A stretch of 64,000 nt of DNA, taken from positions 154,778 to 218,777 of the forward strand of contig NZ_BMRE01000009.1 in NCBI RefSeq assembly GCF_014648475.1. The letters are read 5' to 3'. A program made the position numbers and the translations under genes. Origin of the DNA: Lentzea flava (GTDB taxonomy: Bacteria > Actinomycetota > Actinomycetes > Mycobacteriales > Pseudonocardiaceae). Each line of letters starts with the position of its first letter. Position 1 is the first letter of the stretch. Shown piece by piece: positions 19,201-26,888 of the stretch. The notes beneath the pieces are model-generated. The model did no database searches. It saw only the letters and a list, made by a program, of their open reading frames with translations, and was not told the origin of the DNA.

Positions 19201-20142
19201 CGGTCCCGTGGTCAGCAGCAGGTCGCGTTCGGCCGAGTTGGACAGGCTCACGACACGGCCGACGACGGCGGACTTGCCGGTGCCCGGCGACCCGGTGACC
19301 ACCCGCAGCCCGGCGACCCCGGACTTCACCCAGCTCACGACCTTGTCGACCTGGGCGGTTCGGCCGGTGAACCACGACCGGTTGTCCGCCGAGTCACCGC
19401 CTCTCGCCGCGAGCAGGAGGTGCTTCACGACCGTGTTCGCGGCGTAGACCGGGTTGGGCAGCATCGGCTGAGCGGACCCGTACTGCATGAAGCGCGGCCG
19501 TTGGATGTCGCTGTCCCACGCGTTCAGCAGCGCCATGCCGACGGCGCCACCGTCGACCAACGCGATGCGATCGCTCCACCGCCGTGCGTCCTCATCGGCC
19601 GTGGGGCCGGTCCGCAGCAGCTTGCGCAGCTTCCCGCCGAACAAGCCGTCACGGGCCGTTTCGATGCTCGAACACGACACCAGCACGCCTGCCCAGTGCA
19701 CCTGGCCCGCGAGCAGCTCGTCCTGCACGGCGGCGACCGTGCGGACGGCCTCGTCGAGCTGGGCGCCCGAGTAGCAGGCGTCGATGATGATGAGCACCTG
19801 GTGCGCTCCCGACGCGGCACACCACAGCGCGAACTCGTGCAGCATGATGCCGTCGACGACGCCGTCGTTGTCCCTGGCCAGGAGCCTGAGGTTGTTCGCG
19901 ACGGGGATGGCGTGCCCGCTCCACAACGCCACCAGCGCGCCACCGTCCTGCGGCTTCTGGCGCAGCGCCTTCATGTGCGCGCGGACGTCGGCCTCGGTCG
20001 GGTCGGCCAGCGGTTCGCCCTCGTACCCCTTGAGCAGCGCGCGCAGCTCCCGCACGTCGCTCACGGCGTGCTGCAGCGGCTGCACCAGCTCGTAGGAGCC
20101 GACGCCGATGCCGACGAACCTGCCTCTGACCCTCTCCCGCAT
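16228..20142 (-). CDS. Caspase-like peptidase fused to STAND NTPase and TPR repeats
   Basis: The 1304-residue protein has three parts. Residues 1-240 are a caspase-fold (peptidase C14) domain with His77 in WSGHAI and Cys123 in IIDACYSGA, both catalytic residues present. Residues 255-560 are an AAA/NACHT-like switch with Walker A GSPGTGKS (284-291) and Walker B VLVIDGLDEA (379-388). From about 640 to the end it is helical and repeat-like (tetratricopeptide-type, e.g. repeated alanine-rich helix pairs with motifs such as GRRHEALSTAREA), the usual sensor of STAND proteins. There is no signal peptide. It is flanked by a slipin gene upstream and an LCAT-fold hydrolase downstream. A role in regulated cell death or phage defence is an inference. 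Confidence 0.88.
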   Translation of the reverse strand: MRERVRGRFVGIGVGSYELVQPLQHAVSDVRELRALLKGYEGEPLADPTEADVRAHMKALRQKPQDGGALVALWSGHAIPVANNLRLLARDNDGVVDGIMLHEFALWCAASGAHQVLIIIDACYSGAQLDEAVRTVAAVQDELLAGQVHWAGVLVSCSSIETARDGLFGGKLRKLLRTGPTADEDARRWSDRIALVDGGAVGMALLNAWDSDIQRPRFMQYGSAQPMLPNPVYAANTVVKHLLLAARGGDSADNRSWFTGRTAQVDKVVSWVKSGVAGLRVVTGSPGTGKSAVVGRVVSLSNSAERDLLLTTGPPFRHADPGPDSVDAAVHARAMDADRVADLLSRQLVGAGLIPEPEGPRRGAAELVGVVSTLATPPVLVIDGLDEARGESFSIATSLLTKLANYAVVIVSTRQAHRVAGGAPLLTELAPVETLDLDQADNENDVREYVLARLGPDAPQSTVDELANLPFLTAWMITDQVLADGGADLKLSLDAAFDRELAKVPSARALLTALTWSYGAGFPEAEWIAVAEALSGTKFDRDDITAVLTELGRHVVQDGEEGTAVFKLTHQTFADHLRPPFAPSRDAVFAPDAEKVACALIELYRQRMDAGVPPDVPGYLWKYAWRHCGHAGTEALDGLRELAMLNEMLLPDIALAATTAANELTHWGRGDEAIPPLEEAAEHFRTLVPTTRMYLADLAFVLNRLGQRFREAGRLQQAVAPAEEAVVRYRELVASTPTTAETLTHKRLAQRIAKTTTHGGDNPTYAAHLSGALVDLSDVYAMLGRRHEALSTAREAVAAVDSDAPLARAMTCLAARCSETGRRYEAMQRSRQAVELYFALAQTNPVFLAHLVSALVELSRDHLALGRLAEASRTTQQAAEISGTLGRHAAFRPQLADAALSLSVAYSMVNSREQALETARQAADLADGLRIHGQALHNLMRRQRDAGKPQEALVTGLRTVEVCLLPEHQHRLSTLAAALFTLDTICAGLGQPEIVDEAWDRVTAHFTGPHLATLLMLRAAATSAGDPVAAKWLCQALTHVGQSRQAIHDVHDIARRHYDSGRPWPWDTTPDWLTVDRTLLRTARKWVFARSYAEERAVLLDHPELLSTDADVAVTEALYGTSLIEAQTIQSRRTAAQQQGVPLAYRPWLLASLADEFVDATPARRRELLATRREELLDKEVLKNVRDNRPAHALLLLADDDSDVLDLVLDALESPERATEILRGLAASASPQALSQAVTALEPHPLAGLYRVVARARAGDARLALPSAGQRLAWIHELTYLVPANLTLLTLIRKLAEEPHPAES

Positions 20143-20200
20143 GCCTCACAACCCCCTGTCCGGACGTCGCTACCGGGCCGGAGGCGTTACTCGGGTTAAC

Positions 20201-20983
20201 TCAGTCGGACGAATCACCCTTCGGTAATTCGACGTTGCTGTTCTTCTCCAGGAACCTCAGGAGCTCCACCGGGAAAGGCAGCACCAGCGTCGAGTTCTTC
20301 TCCGCCGCCACCTCGACGATGGTCTGCAGGAGTCGCAGCTGCAGCGCCGCGGGCGTCTGTTCCATCGTCCCCGCCGCCTCGGAGAGCTTCTTGGACGCCT
20401 GCAGCTCGCCGTCCGCGGTGATGATGCGGGCGCGGCGTTCGCGTTCGGCCTCCGCCTGCCGGGACATCGAGCGCTTCATGCTCTCCGGCAGCGCCACGTC
20501 CTTGATCTCGACCCGGTCGATGTCGATGCCCCACTCCAGCGCGGGGGTGTCGATCATCAGCTCCAGGCCCTGGTTGAGGCGCTCGCGGTTGGACAGCAGG
20601 TCGTCCAGCTCGCTCTTGCCGATGATCGACCGCAGCGACGTCTGGGCCACCTGCAACATCGCGAACCGGTAGTCCTCGACGTTGATGACGGCCTTCGCCG
20701 GGTCCTGCACCTTGAAGTACACGACGGCGTCCACGCGCACGGTGACGTTGTCACGCGTGATGCCGTCCTGCGCCGGCACGGGCAGGGTGACGATCTGCAT
20801 GCTGACCTTCCGCAGCGTGTCCACGCCCGGAATGATCATCGTCAGCCCCGGCCCGCGCACGGCCTGCTGGAGCTTGCCGAACCGGAACACGAGTCCCTGT
20901 TCGAACTGCTTGATGACTCTGGCGCTCATGGCGAGGCCGAAGCCCCCGAGCGCGACCAGTCCGCCGAGGATTTCCACGACCAT
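20201..20983 (-). CDS. Slipin/stomatin-like SPFH (band 7) protein
   Basis: The 260-residue protein has one N-terminal membrane-inserted hydrophobic segment (1-18), the SPFH domain with IKQFEQGLVFRFGKLQQAVRGPG and the later RDNVTVRVDAVVYFKVQDP, and a helical C-terminal region with QAEAERERRARIITADGE, all diagnostic of slipins. Slipins oligomerise at membranes and organise microdomains; bacterial ones are often paired with NfeD, which is absent here. Instead the caspase/STAND gene starts 58 bp downstream on the same strand. The ATG is preceded by AAAGGCGGG. Confidence 0.9.
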   Translation of the reverse strand: MVVEILGGLVALGGFGLAMSARVIKQFEQGLVFRFGKLQQAVRGPGLTMIIPGVDTLRKVSMQIVTLPVPAQDGITRDNVTVRVDAVVYFKVQDPAKAVINVEDYRFAMLQVAQTSLRSIIGKSELDDLLSNRERLNQGLELMIDTPALEWGIDIDRVEIKDVALPESMKRSMSRQAEAERERRARIITADGELQASKKLSEAAGTMEQTPAALQLRLLQTIVEVAAEKNSTLVLPFPVELLRFLEKNSNVELPKGDSSD

Positions 20984-21029
20984 GAGACCCGCCTTTCATC
21001 GGCGAATTCCCTTGATCTCACGGTACCTC

Positions 21030-24000
21030 TCATCGGCAGCTCAGCACCGGGTTCGCCCAGTCCGCGTGGTCGTGGGCGTTGCCGTCACCTCCGTCCGCGA
21101 CGCGGAAGGTCAGCACCGTCGCCCCGCTCGTGTCGACCGTGATCGGGAGCGCCGCGCTCTGCCCGGTCAGCGTGGGGCTCAGGTAGGCCCGCTGCCCGTC
21201 CTTCAGGACTTCGAACGCGACGCTGCCGCTGCCGTCCGTCTCGTCGTCGACGCCGATGGTGGCGGTCAGCGTCGTGCACTTCCCGCCCGTGTAGACCGTG
21301 AACTCCGACTCCGCGTGCGCGCCGACGCCCTTGTCGAACCTCGCTCCCCGGATGCTGATCGGGTTGCCGTCGCCGCCGGAGTTCTCGCCGTTGCTGCGAT
21401 CGCGTTCGAGCGGGCCCCAGCCGTTGCGCTCGCCGAGGAACTCCAGCGCCGACACCGGTGCCTCGCCCTGCGGAGGACGCGGCGTGGCGGTGAAGTCCTT
21501 CGTCACCGTCGTGGTCGCCTTGCCCGCGGTGACCTCGACGAACACCGGCCTGCTGCCGGTCTCGCCGCCGTCCCGCCTGATCGTCACCCTGGCGGAGCCG
21601 CCGGTGAGGTCGACGGAGGCGGGGGAGACCGACCAGTTCTCGGGTGCGGACAGGGTGGCCCTCGTGGTGGCGGGACACGGCTCGGTCACGACGAGCTCGG
21701 CCTCGACCTGCTCGCCGGGTTCCAGTGCGGTGTCAGCGGCCTTCAGCTCGACGGCGGGCGCGCAGTCCACCCGGTCGCCGAGCTTGCCCGTGGCCGCTTC
21801 CTGCGGGGTGAGGGGGCGCAGCAGCACGGAGTAGGCGTACTCGTTGTCGGCTTCCACCTGGTACTGCGGCAGCGGTTCGTGGAACGTCTCGCTGACACCC
21901 GTGACGCGATGAGCCGCGTGCAGGGTGGTCCAGCCGTCGTTCTTCTTGAGCGCGAACGGGTACGGCGCCCGGTCGAGGTCGTCGTAGCGCGACACCCGGA
22001 CGTCCAGGTCGCCCGCCACGAGCAGGCCCGCGTGGCCGTCGGAGAGCGTCGCCCAGCGCGTGTCGGCGTGGTTGCCGAAGTCCTGCGGCTTGTAGTAGTC
22101 GTTGAACTCCTTGTCCACAGTGGACTGGTAGACGCCGATCGGGTTGCCGGACTTGCGGTCGTCGTAGTTCTCGCCGGGACCTCGGCCGTACCAGGTGAAC
22201 CTGGTGTACCTGTCGGGAACCTTGAGTGTGAAACCGATGCCCGGCAGGTACGCGAGGTCGCGCATCCCGTCCTTCGCCGCGACCCGGTGGCCGACGTGGA
22301 TCTCGCCGTCGCCGGTGATCCGGTAGGTGAAGGTCTGGCCGAACGACGCGTTCTGCACGGCCTGTGCGGTGGATTTCGCCGTGATGACGGTGTCCTGGCC
22401 GTTCTGCGTGACGGTGACGCTCGACGGCGTGGTCCGGAGCCGGTCGAGGCCGTTGCGGTACCAGGAGCCGTCCTCGCTCATGAACTCGTTGGACAGCGGC
22501 GCGCGCCAGGCGTCCAGCTCCGGACCGGTCTTCAGCAGTTCGGTGCCGCGCACGCGCATCGACGTGAGGGTGCCGGACCTCTTGCTGACGACGTACCGGA
22601 AGTCCTTGCCGGACACCACGATCTCGTTGTCGTCCTGGGCGGTCGTGAGCTTGCCGGGGGCGCTCGGGGTGTGCAGGCCGGCGATCTGCCTGCCGCCCAC
22701 CGGGAACCCTGCGATGCCGACGTCGTTGCCCCGCCGGTCGGTCGCGCGGACGGTCAGCCATCGTTCGGTGCGGGCGCGGAAGTCGGGCAACGTGATCGTG
22801 CCCGGCTGGAGCGCGCCGCGGTGCTGGGCGATCGTGCGTCCGTTGTCCTGGACCTGCCAGCGCAGTTCGAGGTCGTCGGTGCCGGTGAACTGGCGTTCGC
22901 TGACGATCGTGAGCTTGTTGTCCTGCAAGGAGAAGCGGATCGGGGAGTGGACGGCCATCAGCTCGGCGGTCTCCGGCTGCGGCCTGCGGTCGGCCCACAC
23001 CACGCCGTCGACGCCACCGGTGCCCGCGCCGTAGGACTCCTTGCGGCCCTTGTCCTCCAGCTTCTCGAAGTCGAGCGCCAGGACGGCCGTCTTCTTCGGA
23101 TCCCCGGCGAGCTCGGCGTCGGTCAGGGCGCGGTGGTAGATCCGGACCTGGTCGATCGTGCCGTGCGCCATGCGGGTCTGGACGTTCTCCTGCATGGTCT
23201 CGGCGTTGCGGCCGATGTTGACCGGCCAGTGCGACCAGTCGATCGTGCCGGTATAGGGCGTGGTGGCGACCTCCGTGCCGTCGATCAGCAGCCGGAGCTT
23301 CGTGCCGTCGAACGTGCCCGTGAGGCGGTGCCAGTTGCCGTAGAAGTCGGCGGGGACCTGCGCCTCGACCGTGCGCCAGGTGCCGCTGTGGATGAAGAAC
23401 TGCAGCGTCGTGCGGTTGGCCATCTTCAGCGCGTACTGGTGGTCGCCCTTGGAGATCACCGTGAAGTCACCGGTCCACTCGGCGGGCTTGACCTGCGCGT
23501 CGAGCGTCAGCCCGGTGCTCACCTCGTCGAGCTTGCGGTCGCGATAGACCTCCACGAAGTCGTCGAGTCCGCTGAGCTGCACCGCTTTGCCGTGCGGACC
23601 GTCCACGTGCGACGGTTTGCCGGACAGCCACGTCAGGATCCCGTTGGCGTCATCGGGCGTGGTGTACAGCGGCAGCGCGATGTTCTGCTCGGCCCAGTCC
23701 CAGATGAAGCCGCCCTGCACCTGCGGGTGGGCGCGCACGACGTCCCAGAACTCCTTGAAGTTGCCGAGACTGTTGCCCATCGCGTGCGCGTACTCGCCCA
23801 TGATGATCGGCTTCGTCGTGGTCTTCGCCTTGGCCTCCAGGCCGGCGGGCGACGGGTAGCGCGGCCCGGAGACGTCCGCGAACGGCGCGTCACCGTCGGG
23901 GGAGTTGGGCTGGTGGTACAGCGGGCGGGAGTCGTTCTTCTTCGCGTACTCGGCCATCGTGTAGTGCGCCTTGCCGAGGCCCGCCTCGTTGCCGGTGTCC

Positions 24001-25292
24001 CACATGATCACGCTCGGGTGGTTCTTGTCGCGCTGCATCATCGCGACGAACCTGTCCTGGAACGCGTCCTGCCACTCCGGGCGTTCGGCGAGGCAGTTGG
24101 CAGGGCAGCCGTCGTGGTGGTGGGTCTCGATGTCGACCTCGTCGGCGATCATCAGGCCGTTGCGGTCGGCCAGCTCGTAGAAGTACGGGTCGCTCGGGTA
24201 GTGCGAGGTGCGGACCGCGTTGATGTTGAACCGCTTCATCAGCTCGACGTCTTTTTCCTGCTCGGCGCGGGTGACGTGGCGGCTGCCGCGGACGCTGGTC
24301 TCGGCTCGGTTGGTGCCGCGGAACAGCACCCGCTTACCGTTGATCTTGAGCTGCCGGTCGATGATCTCGATCTCGCGGAACCCGACGGGCTGCCTGCCGG
24401 TCTGGACGACCCTGCCGTCCCTGACCAGGTCGATCCGCAGCTCGTAGACGTTCGGGGTCTCGTCGGTCCACTTCAGCGGGTTGCTCACCTTGCCGTCCCG
24501 TACGGCGACCTCGCGGCCCTGCGGGTCGAAGAGCCTCGTCCGGACGGTGTGGCCCTCCTGCGGACCGCCGATCTTGACGTCGGCGCTGATGGTGGCGTCG
24601 CGGTACTGGGCGTCGAGGTCGGTCTTGATCGTGACGTCGGCGATGTACGTCCTGGGCGTCGAGTAGAGCCAGACCTCGCGGAAGATGCCGGAGAACCGCC
24701 ACTGGTCGTAGTCCTCGAGGTGCGAGCCGGAGCCCCAGCGGTGGACCTGGACCCGCACGGTGTTGCGCCCTGCCTTGAGCCTGCTGGTGACGTCGAACTC
24801 GGCGGGGGTGTAGCCGCCCTGGTCGTAGCCGACGTACGCGCCGTTGACCCAGACGAAGTATCCGCTGGTCACGCCCTCGAATCTGAGCAGCGTGCGGTCC
24901 CAGTCCGCGGGCAGGTCGAACGTCTTCTCGTAGACCCCCGTGGGGTTGACGTCGTGCGGGATCGCCGGCGGGTCGTCCGGGTACATCTCGGTGGGGATGT
25001 TGCGGAACATCGGGTGGTCGAGGAAGTCGGTCTGCCACGTGTGCGGCACCTGGACCGTCCGCCAGCCCTCCCGGGTGTCTCTGACGTCCTGCGGCCTGTC
25101 GAACATCCGCAGGCGCCACTCGCCGTTGAGGGTCAGACGCCGTTCGGGCTTCAGATCGGGATGAGGAGGCTCCTGGTTCTCACCCGTCATCCGCGGGTTC
25201 TCCAGGTACGCCAACGCGTCCAGCGGCTCGGCCTGTGCGGTGGCGGGGGAGAGTGAGAGCGCTACTACCGTGGCTACGACGACACGAAGCAT
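21030..25292 (-). CDS. Secreted GH2 beta-galactosidase with LamG and NPCBM domains
   Basis: The 1420-residue protein starts at ATG 25292 and has a signal peptide (LRVVVATVVALSLSPATAQA). Domains in order: GH2 sugar-binding jelly roll (about 55-240), Ig-like domain, TIM barrel with acid/base Glu436 in TGNEAG and nucleophile Glu500 in MGEYAHAMGNS, a LamG/concanavalin-like insert (about 565-725) placed inside the barrel or just after it, the large C-terminal beta-galactosidase domain, an Ig-like stretch and a terminal NPCBM carbohydrate-binding domain (about 1280-1420). It would release galactose from extracellular glycans. A promoter with a LacI-type operator lies upstream. No transporter or LacI gene is adjacent. 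Confidence 0.92.
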   Translation of the reverse strand: MLRVVVATVVALSLSPATAQAEPLDALAYLENPRMTGENQEPPHPDLKPERRLTLNGEWRLRMFDRPQDVRDTREGWRTVQVPHTWQTDFLDHPMFRNIPTEMYPDDPPAIPHDVNPTGVYEKTFDLPADWDRTLLRFEGVTSGYFVWVNGAYVGYDQGGYTPAEFDVTSRLKAGRNTVRVQVHRWGSGSHLEDYDQWRFSGIFREVWLYSTPRTYIADVTIKTDLDAQYRDATISADVKIGGPQEGHTVRTRLFDPQGREVAVRDGKVSNPLKWTDETPNVYELRIDLVRDGRVVQTGRQPVGFREIEIIDRQLKINGKRVLFRGTNRAETSVRGSRHVTRAEQEKDVELMKRFNINAVRTSHYPSDPYFYELADRNGLMIADEVDIETHHHDGCPANCLAERPEWQDAFQDRFVAMMQRDKNHPSVIMWDTGNEAGLGKAHYTMAEYAKKNDSRPLYHQPNSPDGDAPFADVSGPRYPSPAGLEAKAKTTTKPIIMGEYAHAMGNSLGNFKEFWDVVRAHPQVQGGFIWDWAEQNIALPLYTTPDDANGILTWLSGKPSHVDGPHGKAVQLSGLDDFVEVYRDRKLDEVSTGLTLDAQVKPAEWTGDFTVISKGDHQYALKMANRTTLQFFIHSGTWRTVEAQVPADFYGNWHRLTGTFDGTKLRLLIDGTEVATTPYTGTIDWSHWPVNIGRNAETMQENVQTRMAHGTIDQVRIYHRALTDAELAGDPKKTAVLALDFEKLEDKGRKESYGAGTGGVDGVVWADRRPQPETAELMAVHSPIRFSLQDNKLTIVSERQFTGTDDLELRWQVQDNGRTIAQHRGALQPGTITLPDFRARTERWLTVRATDRRGNDVGIAGFPVGGRQIAGLHTPSAPGKLTTAQDDNEIVVSGKDFRYVVSKRSGTLTSMRVRGTELLKTGPELDAWRAPLSNEFMSEDGSWYRNGLDRLRTTPSSVTVTQNGQDTVITAKSTAQAVQNASFGQTFTYRITGDGEIHVGHRVAAKDGMRDLAYLPGIGFTLKVPDRYTRFTWYGRGPGENYDDRKSGNPIGVYQSTVDKEFNDYYKPQDFGNHADTRWATLSDGHAGLLVAGDLDVRVSRYDDLDRAPYPFALKKNDGWTTLHAAHRVTGVSETFHEPLPQYQVEADNEYAYSVLLRPLTPQEAATGKLGDRVDCAPAVELKAADTALEPGEQVEAELVVTEPCPATTRATLSAPENWSVSPASVDLTGGSARVTIRRDGGETGSRPVFVEVTAGKATTTVTKDFTATPRPPQGEAPVSALEFLGERNGWGPLERDRSNGENSGGDGNPISIRGARFDKGVGAHAESEFTVYTGGKCTTLTATIGVDDETDGSGSVAFEVLKDGQRAYLSPTLTGQSAALPITVDTSGATVLTFRVADGGDGNAHDHADWANPVLSCR

Positions 25293-25300
25293 GCCCTTGG

Positions 25301-25330
25301 ACGCTAGGGACGTGATGACAACGTCGTCAA
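25301..25330 (-). promoter_or_regulatory. Beta-galactosidase promoter overlapped by LacI-type operator
   Basis: On the minus strand TTGACG (25330-25325), an 18-nt spacer and TAGCGT (25306-25301) form a promoter ending 8 nt before ATG 25292. The dyad TGACAACGTCGTCA (plus strand 25316-25329; 6 of 7 arm positions pair) has the TGAC-N-ACGT-N-GTCA form and central CpG typical of LacI-family operators and overlaps the -35 region and spacer. Confidence 0.65.
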
Positions 25331-25427
25331 CGAATGTCCGATCTTTCTGTCCTGGTCCGATCGGGGGTGGTCGTCCCAACAGCCGGAAAGTGCACTCCGG
25401 CCGGTGGCAGGCATTAGTGTCGGATGT

Positions 25428-26666
25428 ATGCAGACCTGGTCATCGATTCCTGTGCCGCGGGTTCCGGGGGACCCCCGCCCGCTGCGGCTGTTCGACACGG
25501 CTACGGGCGAAGTGCGCCCCACGGCGCCGGGAGACACCGCCAGGTTGTACGTGTGCGGCATCACGCCGTACGACGCGACGCACCTCGGCCACGCCGCCAC
25601 CTACCTCGCGTTCGACCTCGTCCACCGGATCTGGCTCGACAACGGCCACAACGTGCACTACGTCCAGAACGTCACCGACGTCGACGACCCGCTGCTGGAG
25701 CGCGCCGAACGCGACCAGGACGACTGGGTCGTGCTGGCGATGCGCGAGACCGCCCTGTTCCGCGAGGACATGGAGGCGCTGCGCGTCCTGCCGCCCCAGG
25801 ACTACGTCGGCATCGTCGAGGCCATTCCCGAGATCGTCGAGGTGGTCGCGAAGCTGGTGGCCGACGGCCACGCCTACCGCGCGGACGACCCCGAGTACCC
25901 GGACATCTACTACTCGCACGACGCCACGGGCCGTTTCGGCTACGAGTCGAACTACTCCGCCGAGCAGATGAGGGAGCTGTTCGCCGAACGAGGCGGCGAT
26001 CCCGACCGCCCCGGCAAGCGCCACCCGCTCGACGCTCTGCTGTGGCGCATGAAGCGCCCCGGCGAGCCGTCGTGGCCGTCCGAGCTGGGCGAGGGCCGCC
26101 CCGGCTGGCACGTCGAGTGCAGCGCCATCGCCCACAACCGCCTGGGCATGGGCTTCGACGTGCAGGGCGGCGGCTCCGACCTGATCTTCCCGCACCACGA
26201 GTACTCGGCCGCGCACGCCGAGGCCCAGACCGGCCAGCACCCGTTCGCCCGCCACTACGTGCACGCGGGCATGATCGGCCTCGACGGCGAGAAGATGTCG
26301 AAGTCGCGCGGCAACCTGGTCTTCGTCTCCAAGCTGCGCGCGCAGAAGGTCGACCCGAACGCGATCCGCCTGGCCCTGCTGGCGGGCCACTACCGCTCGG
26401 ACCGCCCGTGGACCCAGTCGTTGCTCGACGAGGCCCTGGAGCGCCTGGCGAAGTGGCGCCGGGCGGCGACGCTGCCGTCCGGACCGTCCGCTGTGGACAC
26501 TGTCTCCCGGCTGCGCGACCACCTCGGCAACGACCTCGACACCCCGAAGGCGCTGGCGGCCGTCGACGCGTGGGCGGACGAGGCGCTGGCGCACGGCGGC
26601 TCGGACACGCACGGCCCGTCGCAGATCCGGACCGCGGTGGACGCGCTGCTGGGCGTCGAGCTCTGA
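25428..26666 (+). CDS. mshC: Cysteine--GlcN-Ins ligase of mycothiol synthesis
   Basis: The 412-residue enzyme joins cysteine to glucosaminyl-inositol using ATP, the third step of mycothiol synthesis in the cytoplasm. It resembles cysteinyl-tRNA synthetase but lacks the anticodon-binding region, which separates MshC from CysS. Visible motifs are the zinc-ligand [16 protein letters not shown] with the HIGH-type sequence, the WHVECSAIA segment and [10 protein letters not shown] (KMSKS). The length equals the family norm. ATG 25428 is chosen because TAGTGT (25415-25420) lies 7 nt upstream, a leaderless pattern, and because a start 8 codons earlier lacks a ribosome-binding site. Confidence 0.95.
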   Translation: MQTWSSIPVPRVPGDPRPLRLFDTATGEVRPTAPGDTARLYVCGITPYDATHLGHAATYLAFDLVHRIWLDNGHNVHYVQNVTDVDDPLLERAERDQDDWVVLAMRETALFREDMEALRVLPPQDYVGIVEAIPEIVEVVAKLVADGHAYRADDPEYPDIYYSHDATGRFGYESNYSAEQMRELFAERGGDPDRPGKRHPLDALLWRMKRPGEPSWPSELGEGRPGWHVECSAIAHNRLGMGFDVQGGGSDLIFPHHEYSAAHAEAQTGQHPFARHYVHAGMIGLDGEKMSKSRGNLVFVSKLRAQKVDPNAIRLALLAGHYRSDRPWTQSLLDEALERLAKWRRAATLPSGPSAVDTVSRLRDHLGNDLDTPKALAAVDAWADEALAHGGSDTHGPSQIRTAVDALLGVEL

Positions 26667-26673
26667 AGCGACT

Positions 26674-26706
26674 CCGGTGTGGGCGCCGAGCCGACGCCCA
26701 CACCGG
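26674..26706 (+). terminator. Terminator of mshC
   Basis: A perfect 12-bp stem (CCGGTGTGGGCG, 26674-26685, with its complement 26695-26706) and 9-nt loop begin 7 nt after the mshC stop. There is no T-run, as usual for actinobacterial terminators. Confidence 0.85.
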
Positions 26707-26837
26707 GGCTCAGTGCTGCCACCGGATACCGGTCGCGGTGACCCGCCCGCAGTTCGGCGAACCGCGCACCCCTGGCCGCAGTGGCCGAACTGCCGGGTGA
26801 ACGCCTGCTGGATCGTCGTTCCGCCGAGAAAGAGGAA

Positions 26838-26869
26838 ACCGCCCCCGAGGCGGAAGCACCGGGGGCGGT
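26838..26869 (-). terminator. Terminator of the subtilase gene
   Basis: A perfect 10-bp stem (ACCGCCCCCG at 26838-26847 and its complement at 26860-26869) with a 12-nt loop lies 19 bp past the subtilase stop, between two convergent genes. The adjacent A-rich stretch (26827-26837) gives a partial T-run on the minus strand. Confidence 0.82.
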
Positions 26870-26888
26870 CTCGTCATCGCGGATCAGC

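Noticed and set aside
20682..25256. A 1524-codon open frame opposite the beta-galactosidase
   Set aside because: Same cause; no recognised domain and composition unlike any protein family.
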